DNA of 64,000 nucleotides from positions 496,001 to 560,000 of the forward strand of contig NZ_JAJNCZ010000004.1 in the NCBI RefSeq assembly GCF_021026345.1. Direction: 5' to 3'. Of this stretch, positions 36,713 to 46,837 are shown one piece after another. The DNA is from Rhizobium sp. GN54 (GTDB lineage Bacteria > Pseudomonadota > Alphaproteobacteria > Rhizobiales > Rhizobiaceae). A model generated the notes under the pieces. That model worked only from the letters and a program-made list of their open reading frames with translations, had not been told where the DNA came from and ran no database searches. The position numbers and the translations under genes are program-made. The first letter of the stretch is position 1. Every line of letters starts with the position of its first letter.

Positions 36713-38026
36713 ATGAATTTGAAGACATTTCTGCTGGGCGCCTGCTCGGCTGTAGCCCTGTGCGGATTTGCGAATGCGGAGACCCTGACGATCGCCACCG
36801 TCAACAACGGCGACATGATCCGCATGCAGGGGCTGACGTCGGAGTTCACCAAGGCCAACCCCGACATCCAAGTCGAGTGGGTCACGCTGGAAGAGAACGT
36901 CCTGCGTGAACGCGTCACCACCGATATCGCCGCCAGCGGCGGCCAGTACGACATCGTCACGATCGGCAACTACGAGGTTCCGATCTGGGCCAAGCAGCAG
37001 TGGCTGCTGCCGCTCGACGGTCTCGGCGAAGCCTATGACATCGACGACCTGCTGCCGGCGATCCGCGGCGGCCTTTCGGTCGACGGCAAGCTCTATGCCG
37101 CGCCGTTCTACGGTGAATCGGCGATGATCATGTACCGCAAGGACCTGTTCGAGAAGGCCGGCCTGACGATGCCGGACAGCCCGACCTGGGAATTCATCGG
37201 CGAGGCCGCACGCAAGATCACCGACCGCAACGCCGACATTTCCGGCATCTGCCTGCGCGGCAAGGCCGGCTGGGGCGAGAACATGGCCTTCGTCTCGGCG
37301 CTGACCAACTCGTTCGGCGGCCGCTGGTTCGACGAGAACTGGGCGCCGCAGTTCGACCAGCCGGAATGGAAGGAATCGCTGCAGTTCTACGCCGACCTGA
37401 TGAAGGATGCCGGTCCGTCCGGCGCCTCCTCCAACGGCTTCAACGAGAACCTGACGCTGTTCCAGCAGGGCAAGTGCGGGATGTGGATCGACGCCACGGT
37501 GGCTGCCTCCTTCGTCTCCAACCCGAAGGACTCGACGGTCGCCGACAAGGTCGGCTTCGCGCTCTTCCCGAGCAAGGAAGGCGTCGCCAACCACGGCAAC
37601 TGGCTGTGGTCGTGGAACCTCGCCATCCCGGCAAGCTCGCAGAAGGCCGAGGCCGCGCAGAAATTCATCGCCTGGGCGACCAGCAAGGAATACACCGACC
37701 TCGTCGCTTCCAAGGAAGGCTGGGCCAACGTTCCTCCGGGCACGCGCACCTCGCTCTACAACAACGAGGAATACAAGAAGGCCGCCGCCTTCGCAGTACC
37801 CACCCTTGCTGCGATGGACGCCGCCGATATCACCAAGCCGACCATCAAGCCGGTGCCCTATACGGGCGGCCAGTTCGTCGCGATCCCGGAATTCCAGGCT
37901 CTCGGCACCACGGTCGGCCAGCTGTTCTCGGCTGTCATCGCCGGCCAGTCCTCGGTCGACGACGCGCTCACGGCAGCACAGGCCACCGCAACGCGCGACA
38001 TGACGCGTGCCGGCTACATCAAGTAG
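36713..38026 (+). CDS. smoE: Sorbitol/mannitol ABC transporter substrate-binding protein SmoE
   Basis: A 437-residue periplasmic receptor of the SBP family 1, with signal peptide MNLKTFLLGACSAVALCGF cleaved after ANA. The mature start ETLTIATVNNGDMIRMQGL is the SmoE/MtlE pattern, and NGDMIRMQ is shared with rhizobial sorbitol/mannitol receptors. GGAGGAAGTC precedes the start. It leads the operon smoE-F-G-K-smoS-mtlK. Confidence 0.92.
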   Translation: MNLKTFLLGACSAVALCGFANAETLTIATVNNGDMIRMQGLTSEFTKANPDIQVEWVTLEENVLRERVTTDIAASGGQYDIVTIGNYEVPIWAKQQWLLPLDGLGEAYDIDDLLPAIRGGLSVDGKLYAAPFYGESAMIMYRKDLFEKAGLTMPDSPTWEFIGEAARKITDRNADISGICLRGKAGWGENMAFVSALTNSFGGRWFDENWAPQFDQPEWKESLQFYADLMKDAGPSGASSNGFNENLTLFQQGKCGMWIDATVAASFVSNPKDSTVADKVGFALFPSKEGVANHGNWLWSWNLAIPASSQKAEAAQKFIAWATSKEYTDLVASKEGWANVPPGTRTSLYNNEEYKKAAAFAVPTLAAMDAADITKPTIKPVPYTGGQFVAIPEFQALGTTVGQLFSAVIAGQSSVDDALTAAQATATRDMTRAGYIK

Positions 38027-38215
38027 GGTTCCTCCCGAGAGCACGGGCTGTCCGGTCTTGTGACCGGGCGGCCCGCCCGACGGGCGAAGCGGCCCATCCG
38101 GCCTGCCATTGCCCGACGGGCGTCCTACAACAACAAGAAACGCGAACTGCCACGCAGTCGTCCCCGCCTCGAAGCGGTGCGCCGGCCATGCGGGCTCCAG
38201 GGAGGGTCGTTCGAG
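38027..38215 (+). promoter_or_regulatory. GC-rich hairpin region between smoE and smoF
   Basis: A 189-base gap with overlapping GC-rich inverted repeats around 38060-38095 (for example CGCCCG next to CGGGCG at 38074-38086). Such structures after a receptor gene often protect or partly terminate the mRNA so that receptor exceeds permease; here this is inference. Confidence 0.35.
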
Positions 38216-39088
38216 ATGGCAACGCAGAACACCAAGACGTTGGCGCGCCTGATGATGGCGCCTGCCGTCATCGTTCTCCTGGTGTGGATGGTCGTGCCGC
38301 TGGCGATGACGCTGTGGTACTCTTTCCAGAACTACAACCTTTTGACGCCGCAGAACGTCAGCTTCGCAGGCTTCTTCAACTACATCTATTTCTATACCGA
38401 TCCGGCCTTCTTTCAGTCGATCTGGAACACGCTCGTGCTTGTGCTCGGCGTGCTGCTGATCACCGTGGTCGGCGGGATCGCGATTGCGCTCCTGATCGAC
38501 CAGCCGATCTTCGGCCAGGGGATCGTGCGCATTCTCGTCATCTCGCCCTTCTTCGTCATGCCGCCGGTGGCAGCACTCATCTGGAAGAACATGATCATGC
38601 ACCCGGGCTACGGGGTGCTGGCGGATCTCGCGCGCTTCCTCGGCTTCCAGCCGATCGACTGGTTTGCGCAGTTCCCGCTGTTTTCGATCATCATCATCGT
38701 CGCCTGGCAATGGCTGCCATTCGCCACGCTGATCCTGCTGACCGCGCTGCAGTCGCTGGACAGCGAGCAGAAGGAGGCGGCCGAGATGGACGGGGCGAAT
38801 GCGTTCAACCGCTTCATCTACCTGACGCTGCCGCATCTTTCGCGCGCGATCACCGTCGTCATCCTGATCCAGACGATCTTCCTGCTCGGCATCTATGCGG
38901 AGATCCTGGTCACCACCAATGGCGGCCCGGGCTACGCGTCGACCAACCTCACCTTCCTGATCTACCGCACCGCGCGTCTCGGCTATGACGTCGGCGGGGG
39001 CGCGGCCGGCGGCATCATCGCGGTCGTTCTCGCCAATTTCGTCGCCATCTTCCTGATGCGTGCCGTCGGCAGAAACCTGGACCGATAG
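38216..39088 (+). CDS. smoF: Sorbitol/mannitol ABC transporter permease SmoF
   Basis: A 290-residue MalF-type permease with six membrane segments. The coupling motif is EAAEMDGANAFNRFIYLTLPHL near residue 195. I chose the ATG at 38216 (MATQNTKTLARLMMAPAVIV), which follows GGGAGGG; the frame is open to 38060, but those residues are basic and low in hydrophobicity. Confidence 0.92.
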   Translation: MATQNTKTLARLMMAPAVIVLLVWMVVPLAMTLWYSFQNYNLLTPQNVSFAGFFNYIYFYTDPAFFQSIWNTLVLVLGVLLITVVGGIAIALLIDQPIFGQGIVRILVISPFFVMPPVAALIWKNMIMHPGYGVLADLARFLGFQPIDWFAQFPLFSIIIIVAWQWLPFATLILLTALQSLDSEQKEAAEMDGANAFNRFIYLTLPHLSRAITVVILIQTIFLLGIYAEILVTTNGGPGYASTNLTFLIYRTARLGYDVGGGAAGGIIAVVLANFVAIFLMRAVGRNLDR

Positions 39089-39097
39089 GAGAAGATC

Positions 39098-39922
39098 ATG
39101 GCCCGTACCGTTTCCAGAGGAAGCAAGATCGGCTGGACCATCGCCGCCTGGCTCGTGGCGCTGCTGATCTTCTTTCCGATCCTCTATGCCTTCATCACCA
39201 GCCTGAAGACGGAGCCGGAGGCGATTGCCGGCTTCAGCCTGATCCCGTCCGGCACCTTCGAGAACTACGTCACGGTGCAGACGCAGCGGGACTATTTCAA
39301 GCCGTTCATGAACTCGGTGGTGCTGTCGATCGGCTCGACCATCCTGGCATTGTTGTTCGCCATCCCTGCGGCCTGGTCGATGGCGTTCTCGCCGACCAAG
39401 CGGACGAAGGACATCCTCATGTGGATGCTGTCGACCAAGATGATGCCGGCGGTGGCGGTGCTGATCCCGATCTTCATCCTGTTCCGCAATTTCGGCCTGC
39501 TCGATACTCGTATCGGCCTGACCGTGATGCTGACGCTGATCAACCTGCCGATCGTCGTGTGGATGCTCTACACCTATTTCCGCGAGATCCCCGGCGAGAT
39601 CCTCGAGGCGGCCCGGATGGACGGCGCCTCGCTGTGGAAGGAAATCGTCTACGTGCTGACGCCGATGGCGGTGCCGGGCATTGCCTCGACGCTGCTCTTG
39701 AACATCATCCTCGCCTGGAACGAGGCGTTCTGGACGATCCAGCTGACGACCACCAACGCGGCGCCGCTCACGGCCTTCATCGCCTCCTTCTCCTCGCCGC
39801 AGGGACTGTTCTGGGCAAAGCTTTCGGCCGCCTCCACCATGGCGATCGCGCCGATCCTCATCCTCGGCTGGTTCAGCCAGAAGCAACTCGTTCGCGGCCT
39901 CACCTTCGGCGCGGTTAAGTAA
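39098..39922 (+). CDS. smoG: Sorbitol/mannitol ABC transporter permease SmoG
   Basis: A 274-residue MalG-type permease. It carries the coupling motif [22 protein letters not shown] near residue 170 and the family C-terminus [11 protein letters not shown]. It begins 9 bases after smoF, with TAGGAGAAG as SD, and pairs with SmoF in the membrane. Confidence 0.92.
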   Translation: MARTVSRGSKIGWTIAAWLVALLIFFPILYAFITSLKTEPEAIAGFSLIPSGTFENYVTVQTQRDYFKPFMNSVVLSIGSTILALLFAIPAAWSMAFSPTKRTKDILMWMLSTKMMPAVAVLIPIFILFRNFGLLDTRIGLTVMLTLINLPIVVWMLYTYFREIPGEILEAARMDGASLWKEIVYVLTPMAVPGIASTLLLNIILAWNEAFWTIQLTTTNAAPLTAFIASFSSPQGLFWAKLSAASTMAIAPILILGWFSQKQLVRGLTFGAVK

Positions 39923-39933
39923 GGGCACGATCC

Positions 39934-40935
<1,002 letters not shown>

Positions 40936-40946
40936 CGGGAATTTCG

Positions 40947-41720
40947 ATGAAGAGACTGGAAGGAAAGAGCGCGCTGATCACCGGTTCGGCGCGCGGGATC
41001 GGCCGCGCTTTCGCCGAGGCCTATGTGCGCGAGGGCGCGCGGGTGGCGATCGCCGACATCAATATCGAGCGGGCACGGCAGACCGCAAGCGAGATCGGCG
41101 CCGCTGCCTATGCCGTGCAGATGGACGTCACCAGCCAGCAGTCGATCGACGATGCGGTCGGCGCCTGCGTGAGCGAGGCCGGCGGCATCGACATCCTGGT
41201 CAACAACGCGGCGCTGTTCGACCTGGCGCCGATCGTCGAGATCAGCCGCGAGAGCTACGACCGGCTATTCTCGATCAACGTCTCCGGCACGCTGTTCACC
41301 ATGCAGGCGGTCGCCAAGCAGATGATCGCGCAGGGGCGGGGCGGCAAGATCATCAACATGGCGAGCCAGGCCGGCCGGCGCGGCGAGGCGCTCGTTGCCG
41401 TCTACTGCGCCACCAAGGCGGCCGTCATCAGCCTGACCCAGTCGGCCGGCCTGAACCTGATCTCGCACGGCATCAACGTCAATGCGATCGCCCCCGGCGT
41501 CGTCGACGGTGAGCACTGGGACGGCGTCGACGCGCTCTTCGCCAAGTATGAGAACCGGCCACGCGGCGAGAAGAAGAAGCTGGTCGGCGAGGCCGTGCCG
41601 TTCGGTCGGATGGGGACGGCGGCGGACCTGACCGGCATGGCCGTCTTCCTGGCTTCGCCCGAGAGCGACTACGTCGTTGCGCAGACCTACAATGTGGACG
41701 GCGGCAACTGGATGAGCTGA
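40947..41720 (+). CDS. smoS: Sorbitol dehydrogenase SmoS (short-chain dehydrogenase)
   Basis: A 257-residue NAD-dependent dehydrogenase that oxidises sorbitol to fructose. The cofactor site is TGSARGIGRA (residues 12-21), and the catalytic triad is Ser140, Tyr153 and Lys157 in YCATK. The length equals the rhizobial SmoS. I chose the ATG at 40947 (MKRLEGKSALITG) by family match, over one at 40932 that overlaps the smoK stop. Confidence 0.92.
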   Translation: MKRLEGKSALITGSARGIGRAFAEAYVREGARVAIADINIERARQTASEIGAAAYAVQMDVTSQQSIDDAVGACVSEAGGIDILVNNAALFDLAPIVEISRESYDRLFSINVSGTLFTMQAVAKQMIAQGRGGKIINMASQAGRRGEALVAVYCATKAAVISLTQSAGLNLISHGINVNAIAPGVVDGEHWDGVDALFAKYENRPRGEKKKLVGEAVPFGRMGTAADLTGMAVFLASPESDYVVAQTYNVDGGNWMS

Positions 41721-41862
41721 CAAGGCCGTGCCGCCTTTGCCGCGGCTGGCGACGTGATCGATGAGAGCCGGCGGCCGCGGATGGCGGGCACCGGCGGAGA
41801 CAGGCTTGCGCCCAGTGCCCCGGATGCGGGCCGGGCCCGCGCGTGACCGGAAGGAAACGACC

Positions 41863-43347
41863 ATGACCACCAAACTCTCGCTGGACAATCTCGAAACGGT
41901 GAAGAACACCGCGGGCGTGCCCTCCTATCCGCGCTCGGCCCTGAAGGCGGGCATCGTCCACTTCGGTGTCGGCAACTTCCACCGTGCGCACCAGGCGGTC
42001 TATCTCGACGACCTGTTCAATGCCGGCCGCGATCATGACTGGGCCATCATCGGCGCCGGCGTGCTTCCCTCCGACGAGGCGATGCGGGCCAAGCTCGAAG
42101 GCCAGGACTTCCTGACGACGGTGGTCGAACAGGACAACAACCGCACCGGCGCGCATGTGACCGGGGCGATGATCGACTACCTCAAGCCCGGCGACGTCGC
42201 AGCCGTCGTCGCCCAGCTTTCCGATCCCGCCATCCGCATCGTCTCGCTGACGATCACCGAAGGCGGCTACTTCATCGATCCGGCCTCGGGGGTCTTCAAC
42301 CCCGCCCATCCGGCGATCGCCGCCGACGGCGAGAAGCCGGACGATCCCAAGACCGTGTTCGGCCTCATCCTCGCTGGGCTGAAGGCGCGCCGGGACAAGG
42401 GCATCGCTCCCTTCACCATCATGTCCTGCGACAACATTCCCGGCAACGGCGAGGTCACCCACGCCGCCGTTTCCGGCCTCGCGCGGCTCTCCGATCTGGA
42501 CTTCGCAGACTGGATCGACGCCAATGTGGCTTTTCCGAATGGAATGGTGGACCGGATCACGCCGGCGACCGGGCCGCGCGAGATCGGGATCGTCGCCGAC
42601 GAATACGGCATCGACGACCAGTGGCCGGTGTTCTGCGAGGAATTCAAGCAGTGGGTGCTGGAGGACAAGTTCCCGCAGGGACGGCCGGCGCTGGAAACGG
42701 TGGGCGTGCAGTTCGTGCCCGACGTCGCGCCCTACGAGCACATGAAGATCCGCATTCTCAATGGCGGCCATGCGGCGATCGCCTATCCAGCGGCCCTGCT
42801 CGACATCCACTTCGTCCACGAGGCGATGGAGGACGACGACATCCGCGCCTTCCTCGCCAAGCTGGAGAAGGAGGAGATCATCCCGGTGATCCCGCCGGTG
42901 CCGGACACCGATCTCGGCGATTACTTCAAGCTGATCGAGAAGCGCTTCTCCAACCCGAAGATCGGCGACACCATTCCGCGGCTCGCGCAGGACGGCTCCA
43001 ACCGCCAGCCGAAATTCATCCTTCCCTCGACAGCCGACCGGCTGCAGCGCGGCGAGGACGTCATCGGCCTGTCGCTGGTCTCGGCGCTATGGTGCCGCTA
43101 TTTCGCCGGCACGTCGGACAGCGGCAAGGCGATCGTCTTCAACGATGCAAATGCCGAGCGGCTGCAGGCGGCGGCGTTGAAGGCCAAGGACGACCCGGCC
43201 GCCTTCCTTGCGCTGTCCGACATCTTCGGCGAGGTTGCGGCCTCGGAACTGTTCCGGCGGCGATTCGCCAGGGCGCTTTCGAGCCTGTGGGAGAAGGGGA
43301 CGCGCCAGACGCTGCGGCTCTATCTCGACGACAAGCTCGCGGACTGA
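41863..43347 (+). CDS. mtlK: Mannitol 2-dehydrogenase MtlK
   Basis: A 494-residue long-chain polyol dehydrogenase that oxidises mannitol (and arabitol) to the ketose. It shows the NAD site GIVHFGVGNFHRAHQAVYLDD, DNIPGNGE and the active-site run MKIRILNGGHAAIAYPA, where Lys, Asn and His are the catalytic residues. The start follows GGAAGGAAACG. It works with SmoS: sorbitol and mannitol both enter as fructose. Confidence 0.94.
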   Translation: MTTKLSLDNLETVKNTAGVPSYPRSALKAGIVHFGVGNFHRAHQAVYLDDLFNAGRDHDWAIIGAGVLPSDEAMRAKLEGQDFLTTVVEQDNNRTGAHVTGAMIDYLKPGDVAAVVAQLSDPAIRIVSLTITEGGYFIDPASGVFNPAHPAIAADGEKPDDPKTVFGLILAGLKARRDKGIAPFTIMSCDNIPGNGEVTHAAVSGLARLSDLDFADWIDANVAFPNGMVDRITPATGPREIGIVADEYGIDDQWPVFCEEFKQWVLEDKFPQGRPALETVGVQFVPDVAPYEHMKIRILNGGHAAIAYPAALLDIHFVHEAMEDDDIRAFLAKLEKEEIIPVIPPVPDTDLGDYFKLIEKRFSNPKIGDTIPRLAQDGSNRQPKFILPSTADRLQRGEDVIGLSLVSALWCRYFAGTSDSGKAIVFNDANAERLQAAALKAKDDPAAFLALSDIFGEVAASELFRRRFARALSSLWEKGTRQTLRLYLDDKLAD

Positions 43348-43404
43348 GGCCGCGCAAGCGCAACGGCACGCCGCATCCGCGGCCGGAACTGGGTATGTGA
43401 GGCG

Positions 43405-44091
43405 ATGGCGGCAGGTCCGATCGAACTGGTGATCTTCGATTGCGACGGCGTACTCGTCGACAGCGAACCGATCTCGCTCGCCGTTCTCGTCGACGCGCTC
43501 GACGTGGCCGGCGTCAGCATGGGCGCCGACGAGGCGGCGGAGCGCTTCCTCGGCAAGAGCCTGAAGACCATGTCGGAGATCCTGCACGACGAATACGGCC
43601 TGGCGATCGACGATCACTTTCTCGAAGGCATGCGCAAGACGCTCTATGCCCGCTTCCGCGAGGAATTGCAGCCGATCGAGAACATCCGCCAGGTGGTCGA
43701 GGCGCTGCCGGTCTCGTGCTGCGTCGCCTCCTCCAGCCAGCCGGAGCGCATCCGCTTGTCGCTGTCGGTGACGGGGCTGATCGACTGTTTCGAGCCGAAC
43801 ATCTTTTCCGCCAGCATGGTGCGCAACGGAAAGCCGGCGCCGGACCTGTTCCTGCATGCGAGCGAGGTCATGGGCGTCTCGCCCGATGCCTGCGTCGTGA
43901 TCGAGGACAGCCCCGCCGGGGTGATGGCGGCGCAGGCCGCCGGCATGCGGGTCTGCGCGTTTGCCGGAGGCTCGCATGCGCGAACCGGCCGGCATCGTGC
44001 AGCCCTCTCCGTCCTGAAGCCCGACGTGCTGTTTGACGACATGCGGGAATTGCTCCAGTTTGTCGGCAACGCACAGCCGACGGGAACATGA
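43405..44091 (+). CDS. HAD-superfamily hydrolase (phosphoglycolate phosphatase/beta-PGM type)
   Basis: A 228-residue HAD subfamily IA protein. The catalytic motif is FDCDGVLVDSEP (nucleophile Asp12, acid Asp14), motif II is VASSSQ, the Lys is in NGKPAPDLFL and motif IV is CVVIEDSPAG. As the seventh gene of the polyol operon it probably removes phosphate from a sugar phosphate made in the pathway; the substrate is not readable. Confidence 0.88.
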   Translation: MAAGPIELVIFDCDGVLVDSEPISLAVLVDALDVAGVSMGADEAAERFLGKSLKTMSEILHDEYGLAIDDHFLEGMRKTLYARFREELQPIENIRQVVEALPVSCCVASSSQPERIRLSLSVTGLIDCFEPNIFSASMVRNGKPAPDLFLHASEVMGVSPDACVVIEDSPAGVMAAQAAGMRVCAFAGGSHARTGRHRAALSVLKPDVLFDDMRELLQFVGNAQPTGT

Positions 44092-44095
44092 TTTC

Positions 44096-45679
44096 ATGCG
44101 CGATCTGATCGTTGCGGTCGACATCGGGACCGGAAGCGCCCGTGCCGGCGTCTTCGATCGGGCGGGCACCCTGCTCGCGCGCGCCGAGCGGCCGATCGCG
44201 ATGAACCGGCCGCGGGAAAACGTCGCCGAGCACGATTCGGAAGATATCTGGAGCGCGGTCTGCGGGGCAGTGCGGGCGGCCTGCGCGGCGGCGGGTGCGG
44301 CTGCCGGACGTGTGGCGGCCCTCGGCTTCGACGCGACCTGCTCGCTCGTCGTGCGTGACGGTGAGGGCGGCCAGCTCGCGGTCTCGGGCGGCAAGGACCC
44401 GCGCTGGGACACGATCGTCTGGCTCGATCACCGCGCGCTAAAAGAGGCTGATGTCTGCACGGAAACGCAGCATCCGGTGCTCGACCATTCCGGCAAGGTC
44501 ATGTCGCCGGAAATGCAGATGCCGAAACTGATGTGGCTGAAGCGCCACCAGCCGGAACAGTGGGCCCGCGCCGGCTATTTCTTCGACCTCGCCGACTTCA
44601 TGACCTGGAAGGCGACCGGTTCGACCGGGCGCTCGCGCTGCACCATCACCTCGAAATGGAACTACCTGGCGCATGAGCGGGAGGGCTGGCGGGAGGACTT
44701 CCTGGACCGGATCGGGCTGGCGGACCTGCGCAGGCGCGGGACGCTGCCGGACGAGACGATACCGGTCGGCGCACCGATCGGACGGTTGAGCGAACGGGCC
44801 GCGACCGAACTTGGGCTCGACATGGAATGCATCGTCGGTGCCGGCATGATCGACGCCTATGCCGGGGCGCTCGGGGTGCTCGGCCAGTTTGCCGGCGAAC
44901 CGCGTGCGCTCGAGCGCCAGCTGGCGTTGATCGGCGGCACCTCCAGCTGCATCGTCGCCTTTTCGCGCGAGAAGAAATTCGGTTTCGGCATGTGGGGTCC
45001 CTACTACGAGGCCGTCCTGCCGGGGCACTGGCTGGTGGAGGGCGGCCAGTCGGTGACCGGCGGGCTGCTCGACCATATCGTCAGGCTCCACAGCGCCGGC
45101 GGCGATCCGGTGCCGACCACCCACCAGCGGATCGTCAGGCGCATCTACGAACTGCGGGCCATGGAGGGCGACGACTTCGCCGCACGGCTGCACGTCCTGC
45201 CGGACTTCCACGGCAATCGCTCGCCGCTCGCCGATCCGCACGGGCTCGGCGTCATCAGCGGCCTGTCGCTGGATGCGACCTTCGACAGCCTGTGCCGGCT
45301 CTACTGGAAGACCTGCGTCGCCGTCGTGCTCGGCATCCGTCGCGTCATCGACACGCTCGGCGAATGCGGCTATGCGCTGGAGACCCTGCACGTGACCGGC
45401 GGCCATCTCCACAATCCGCTGCTGATGGAACTCTACCGCGACGTGACCGGCTACCGGGTCGTGGTGCCGAAGACGAGCGATTCAGTACTGCTCGGAACGG
45501 CGATGGCGGCATCGGTCGCAGGCGGCCTCCATCCGGATATCGCCACAGCCGGCAAGGCCATGCATCCGGGCGGGGAGGAGCTTCCTTCCGATCCGGGCAG
45601 GCGCGCGCTTTACGATCGTGAATATCGCCGTTTCCTGGCGCTCTACCGCCACCGTGACGAGCTGGAAAAAATCCTCTGA
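44096..45679 (+). CDS. FGGY-family carbohydrate kinase (ribulokinase/ribitol kinase type)
   Basis: A 527-residue sugar kinase. The N-terminal phosphate-binding loop is AVDIGTGSARAGVF. The second half has MIDAYAGALGVLG (catalytic-site Asp region) and LIGGTSSCIVAFS, and the FGGY signature zone is around LHVTGGHLHNPLLMELYRDV. The long form (over 500 residues) is that of pentulose kinases. In a sorbitol/mannitol/arabitol operon it may phosphorylate D-xylulose or D-ribulose from arabitol. It starts 4 bases after the HAD stop and ends the operon. Confidence 0.88.
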   Translation: MRDLIVAVDIGTGSARAGVFDRAGTLLARAERPIAMNRPRENVAEHDSEDIWSAVCGAVRAACAAAGAAAGRVAALGFDATCSLVVRDGEGGQLAVSGGKDPRWDTIVWLDHRALKEADVCTETQHPVLDHSGKVMSPEMQMPKLMWLKRHQPEQWARAGYFFDLADFMTWKATGSTGRSRCTITSKWNYLAHEREGWREDFLDRIGLADLRRRGTLPDETIPVGAPIGRLSERAATELGLDMECIVGAGMIDAYAGALGVLGQFAGEPRALERQLALIGGTSSCIVAFSREKKFGFGMWGPYYEAVLPGHWLVEGGQSVTGGLLDHIVRLHSAGGDPVPTTHQRIVRRIYELRAMEGDDFAARLHVLPDFHGNRSPLADPHGLGVISGLSLDATFDSLCRLYWKTCVAVVLGIRRVIDTLGECGYALETLHVTGGHLHNPLLMELYRDVTGYRVVVPKTSDSVLLGTAMAASVAGGLHPDIATAGKAMHPGGEELPSDPGRRALYDREYRRFLALYRHRDELEKIL

Positions 45680-45706
45680 GGTGCCCAAAAAAATTTTGAA
45701 CGCGGC

Positions 45707-45731
45707 GGAACCTATTTGCTGCGTCGGTGTT
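45707..45731 (+). promoter_or_regulatory. Putative EcfG-dependent promoter of a small RNA
   Basis: GGAAC (45707-45711), 16 bases, TGTT (45728-45731). The consensus of alphaproteobacterial EcfG sigma factors is GGAAC-N16-CGTT, so one base differs. No plus-strand gene follows, but a terminator does, about 130 bases on. Confidence 0.6.
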
Positions 45732-45737
45732 TCTACA

Positions 45738-45868
45738 CTGTCACCGGCCAGCGCATTCCCCCAGTGCGAGGCCCTCGAAGCCGGTGAACACAGCCGCTCG
45801 CCGTGTCCCCTCCGGCCAGCGGGAATTCAGGCAGCCAGCGCCCCCCCGCGCTGGCTGCTTTATTTTTG
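45738..45868 (+). ncRNA. Candidate general-stress-response small RNA (GsrN-like by position and C-rich loops)
   Basis: Between the kinase stop and phyR an EcfG-type promoter is followed, without a credible coding frame, by a structured stretch and a strong terminator. CACCGGC (45742-45748) pairs with GCCGGTG (45780-45786); inside it CGCA/TGCG would expose the loop TTCCCCCAG. A second C-rich segment (CCCCTCC) follows, and the terminator loop is six C. Exposed C-rich loops bind Shine-Dalgarno-like G-rich targets in GsrN of Caulobacter and in other alphaproteobacterial sRNAs. The ends are predicted, and no expression evidence is available. Alternatively the region is only the 3' end of the polyol operon. 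Confidence 0.5.
45831..45868 (+). terminator. Rho-independent terminator after the candidate small RNA
   Basis: GCAGCCAGCG (45831-45840) and CGCTGGCTGC (45849-45858) form a perfect 10-bp stem, extended by one more pair, with a loop of six C and then TTTATTTTT. It could also terminate the polyol operon, whose last stop lies 150 bases upstream. Confidence 0.85.
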
Positions 45869-45901
45869 CCGCCGGCGGGTCCCATGATGACAATCGGAGA
45901 C

Positions 45902-45931
45902 GAAAAAAAGGACGAGGCGCAGGCCTCGTCC
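45902..45931 (-). terminator. Rho-independent terminator of phyR
   Basis: On the minus strand GGACGAGGC and GCCTCGTCC (45923-45931 and 45910-45918) form a perfect 9-bp stem with a 4-base loop, followed by seven T. It lies 35 bases beyond the phyR stop. Confidence 0.85.
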
Positions 45932-45965
45932 CCAGGTGGTGCAGAAACTGGATCCGGTGAAACGT

Positions 45966-46757
45966 TCAGGCGGCGACGGCGTGAACCGGGCTGGTCATCA
46001 GCGCCTGGTTGATGAGGACCTTGACGGTGTCCGGATGGAAGGGCTTGCTGACCAGGTAGGCCGGTTCGGGGCGTTCGCCGGTCAAGAGCTTTTCCGGATA
46101 GGCGGTGATGAAGATGACGGGCAGTTCGGTGCGGGCGAGGATGGCCGTGACGGCGTCGATGCCGGAGCTGCCGTCGGCAAGCTTGACGTCGGCGAGGATG
46201 AGGCCGGGCCTGGTCTCGAGCCACAGCTTCTCGGCTTCGGCCTGCGTGCATGCGATGCCGGTCACGCGATGGCCCATGTCGCTGACCATGTCGGCCAGGT
46301 CCATGGCGATCAGCGGCTCGTCCTCGATGATCATGATGCCGACCTCGGTTTGCGCGGCAATCTCGCGGAAGGCCGTGTCGAGCAGGGCGCGGACCTCGGC
46401 CTCGTCGGTCTCGAGGATCTCGGCCACATGCGCGGTCGGGAAATTCTCCATCGTCACCAGCAGGAGGGCCTGGCGGACGCGGGGCGGAACCGCGCCGAGA
46501 TCGACCGGCGACGGGGCGCCGGGGCGCAGCGAGACGGTGTCGCTGACGGAAATGGGCAGCGACGCGATCATCCGCGACAGCAGCCGGAAAAGGCGCACGC
46601 GGTCGTCGTCGCCCTCGGCGAATGCGGCGGGATCCATCAGGATCGCTTCGAGCGTGGCGGCGACATAGGCGTCACCCGAGGCCTGCGTGCCCGTAAGCGC
46701 GCGGGCATAGCGGCGCAGGTAGGGCAGATGAGGCGTTAGGCGGTCGGAAATCGGCAT
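45966..46757 (-). CDS. phyR: PhyR, general stress response anti-anti-sigma response regulator
   Basis: A 263-residue protein with the unique PhyR layout: an N-terminal sigma-like domain (about residues 5-135, without DNA-binding ability) and a C-terminal receiver (about 138-258) with Asp190 in LILADVKLADG as phosphoacceptor and the Lys in YLVSKPFHPD. When phosphorylated, the sigma-like part binds NepR and frees EcfG. The start at 46757 (MPISDRLTPHLPYLRRYARAL) follows AGGGGAG; the longer frame to 46814 crosses the promoter. It is called RsiB1 in Sinorhizobium. Confidence 0.95.
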   Translation of the reverse strand: MPISDRLTPHLPYLRRYARALTGTQASGDAYVAATLEAILMDPAAFAEGDDDRVRLFRLLSRMIASLPISVSDTVSLRPGAPSPVDLGAVPPRVRQALLLVTMENFPTAHVAEILETDEAEVRALLDTAFREIAAQTEVGIMIIEDEPLIAMDLADMVSDMGHRVTGIACTQAEAEKLWLETRPGLILADVKLADGSSGIDAVTAILARTELPVIFITAYPEKLLTGERPEPAYLVSKPFHPDTVKVLINQALMTSPVHAVAA

Positions 46758-46805
46758 CGTAAGCTCCCCTGTGATGCGGACGGCTGCATTGTCGGTCAAC
46801 GGGAA

Positions 46806-46830
46806 AACGAACATGATGAATTTTGGTTCC
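46806..46830 (-). promoter_or_regulatory. EcfG-dependent promoter of phyR
   Basis: On the minus strand: GGAAC (46830-46826), 16 bases, CGTT (46809-46806). This is an exact match to GGAAC-N16-CGTT and lies 49 bases upstream of the phyR start. Confidence 0.85.
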
Positions 46831-46837
46831 GCGCCCC

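Noticed and set aside
36689-39928. Very long minus-strand open frame (over 1000 codons) antisense to smoE-F-G
   Set aside because: It lies exactly opposite three clear transporter genes and its product is rich in R, D, H, G and A without motifs, as expected for antisense frames in GC-rich codon usage.
45727-45960. Plus-strand open frame across the candidate small RNA
   Set aside because: No standard start with SD, runs through two terminators, and composition is not protein-like.
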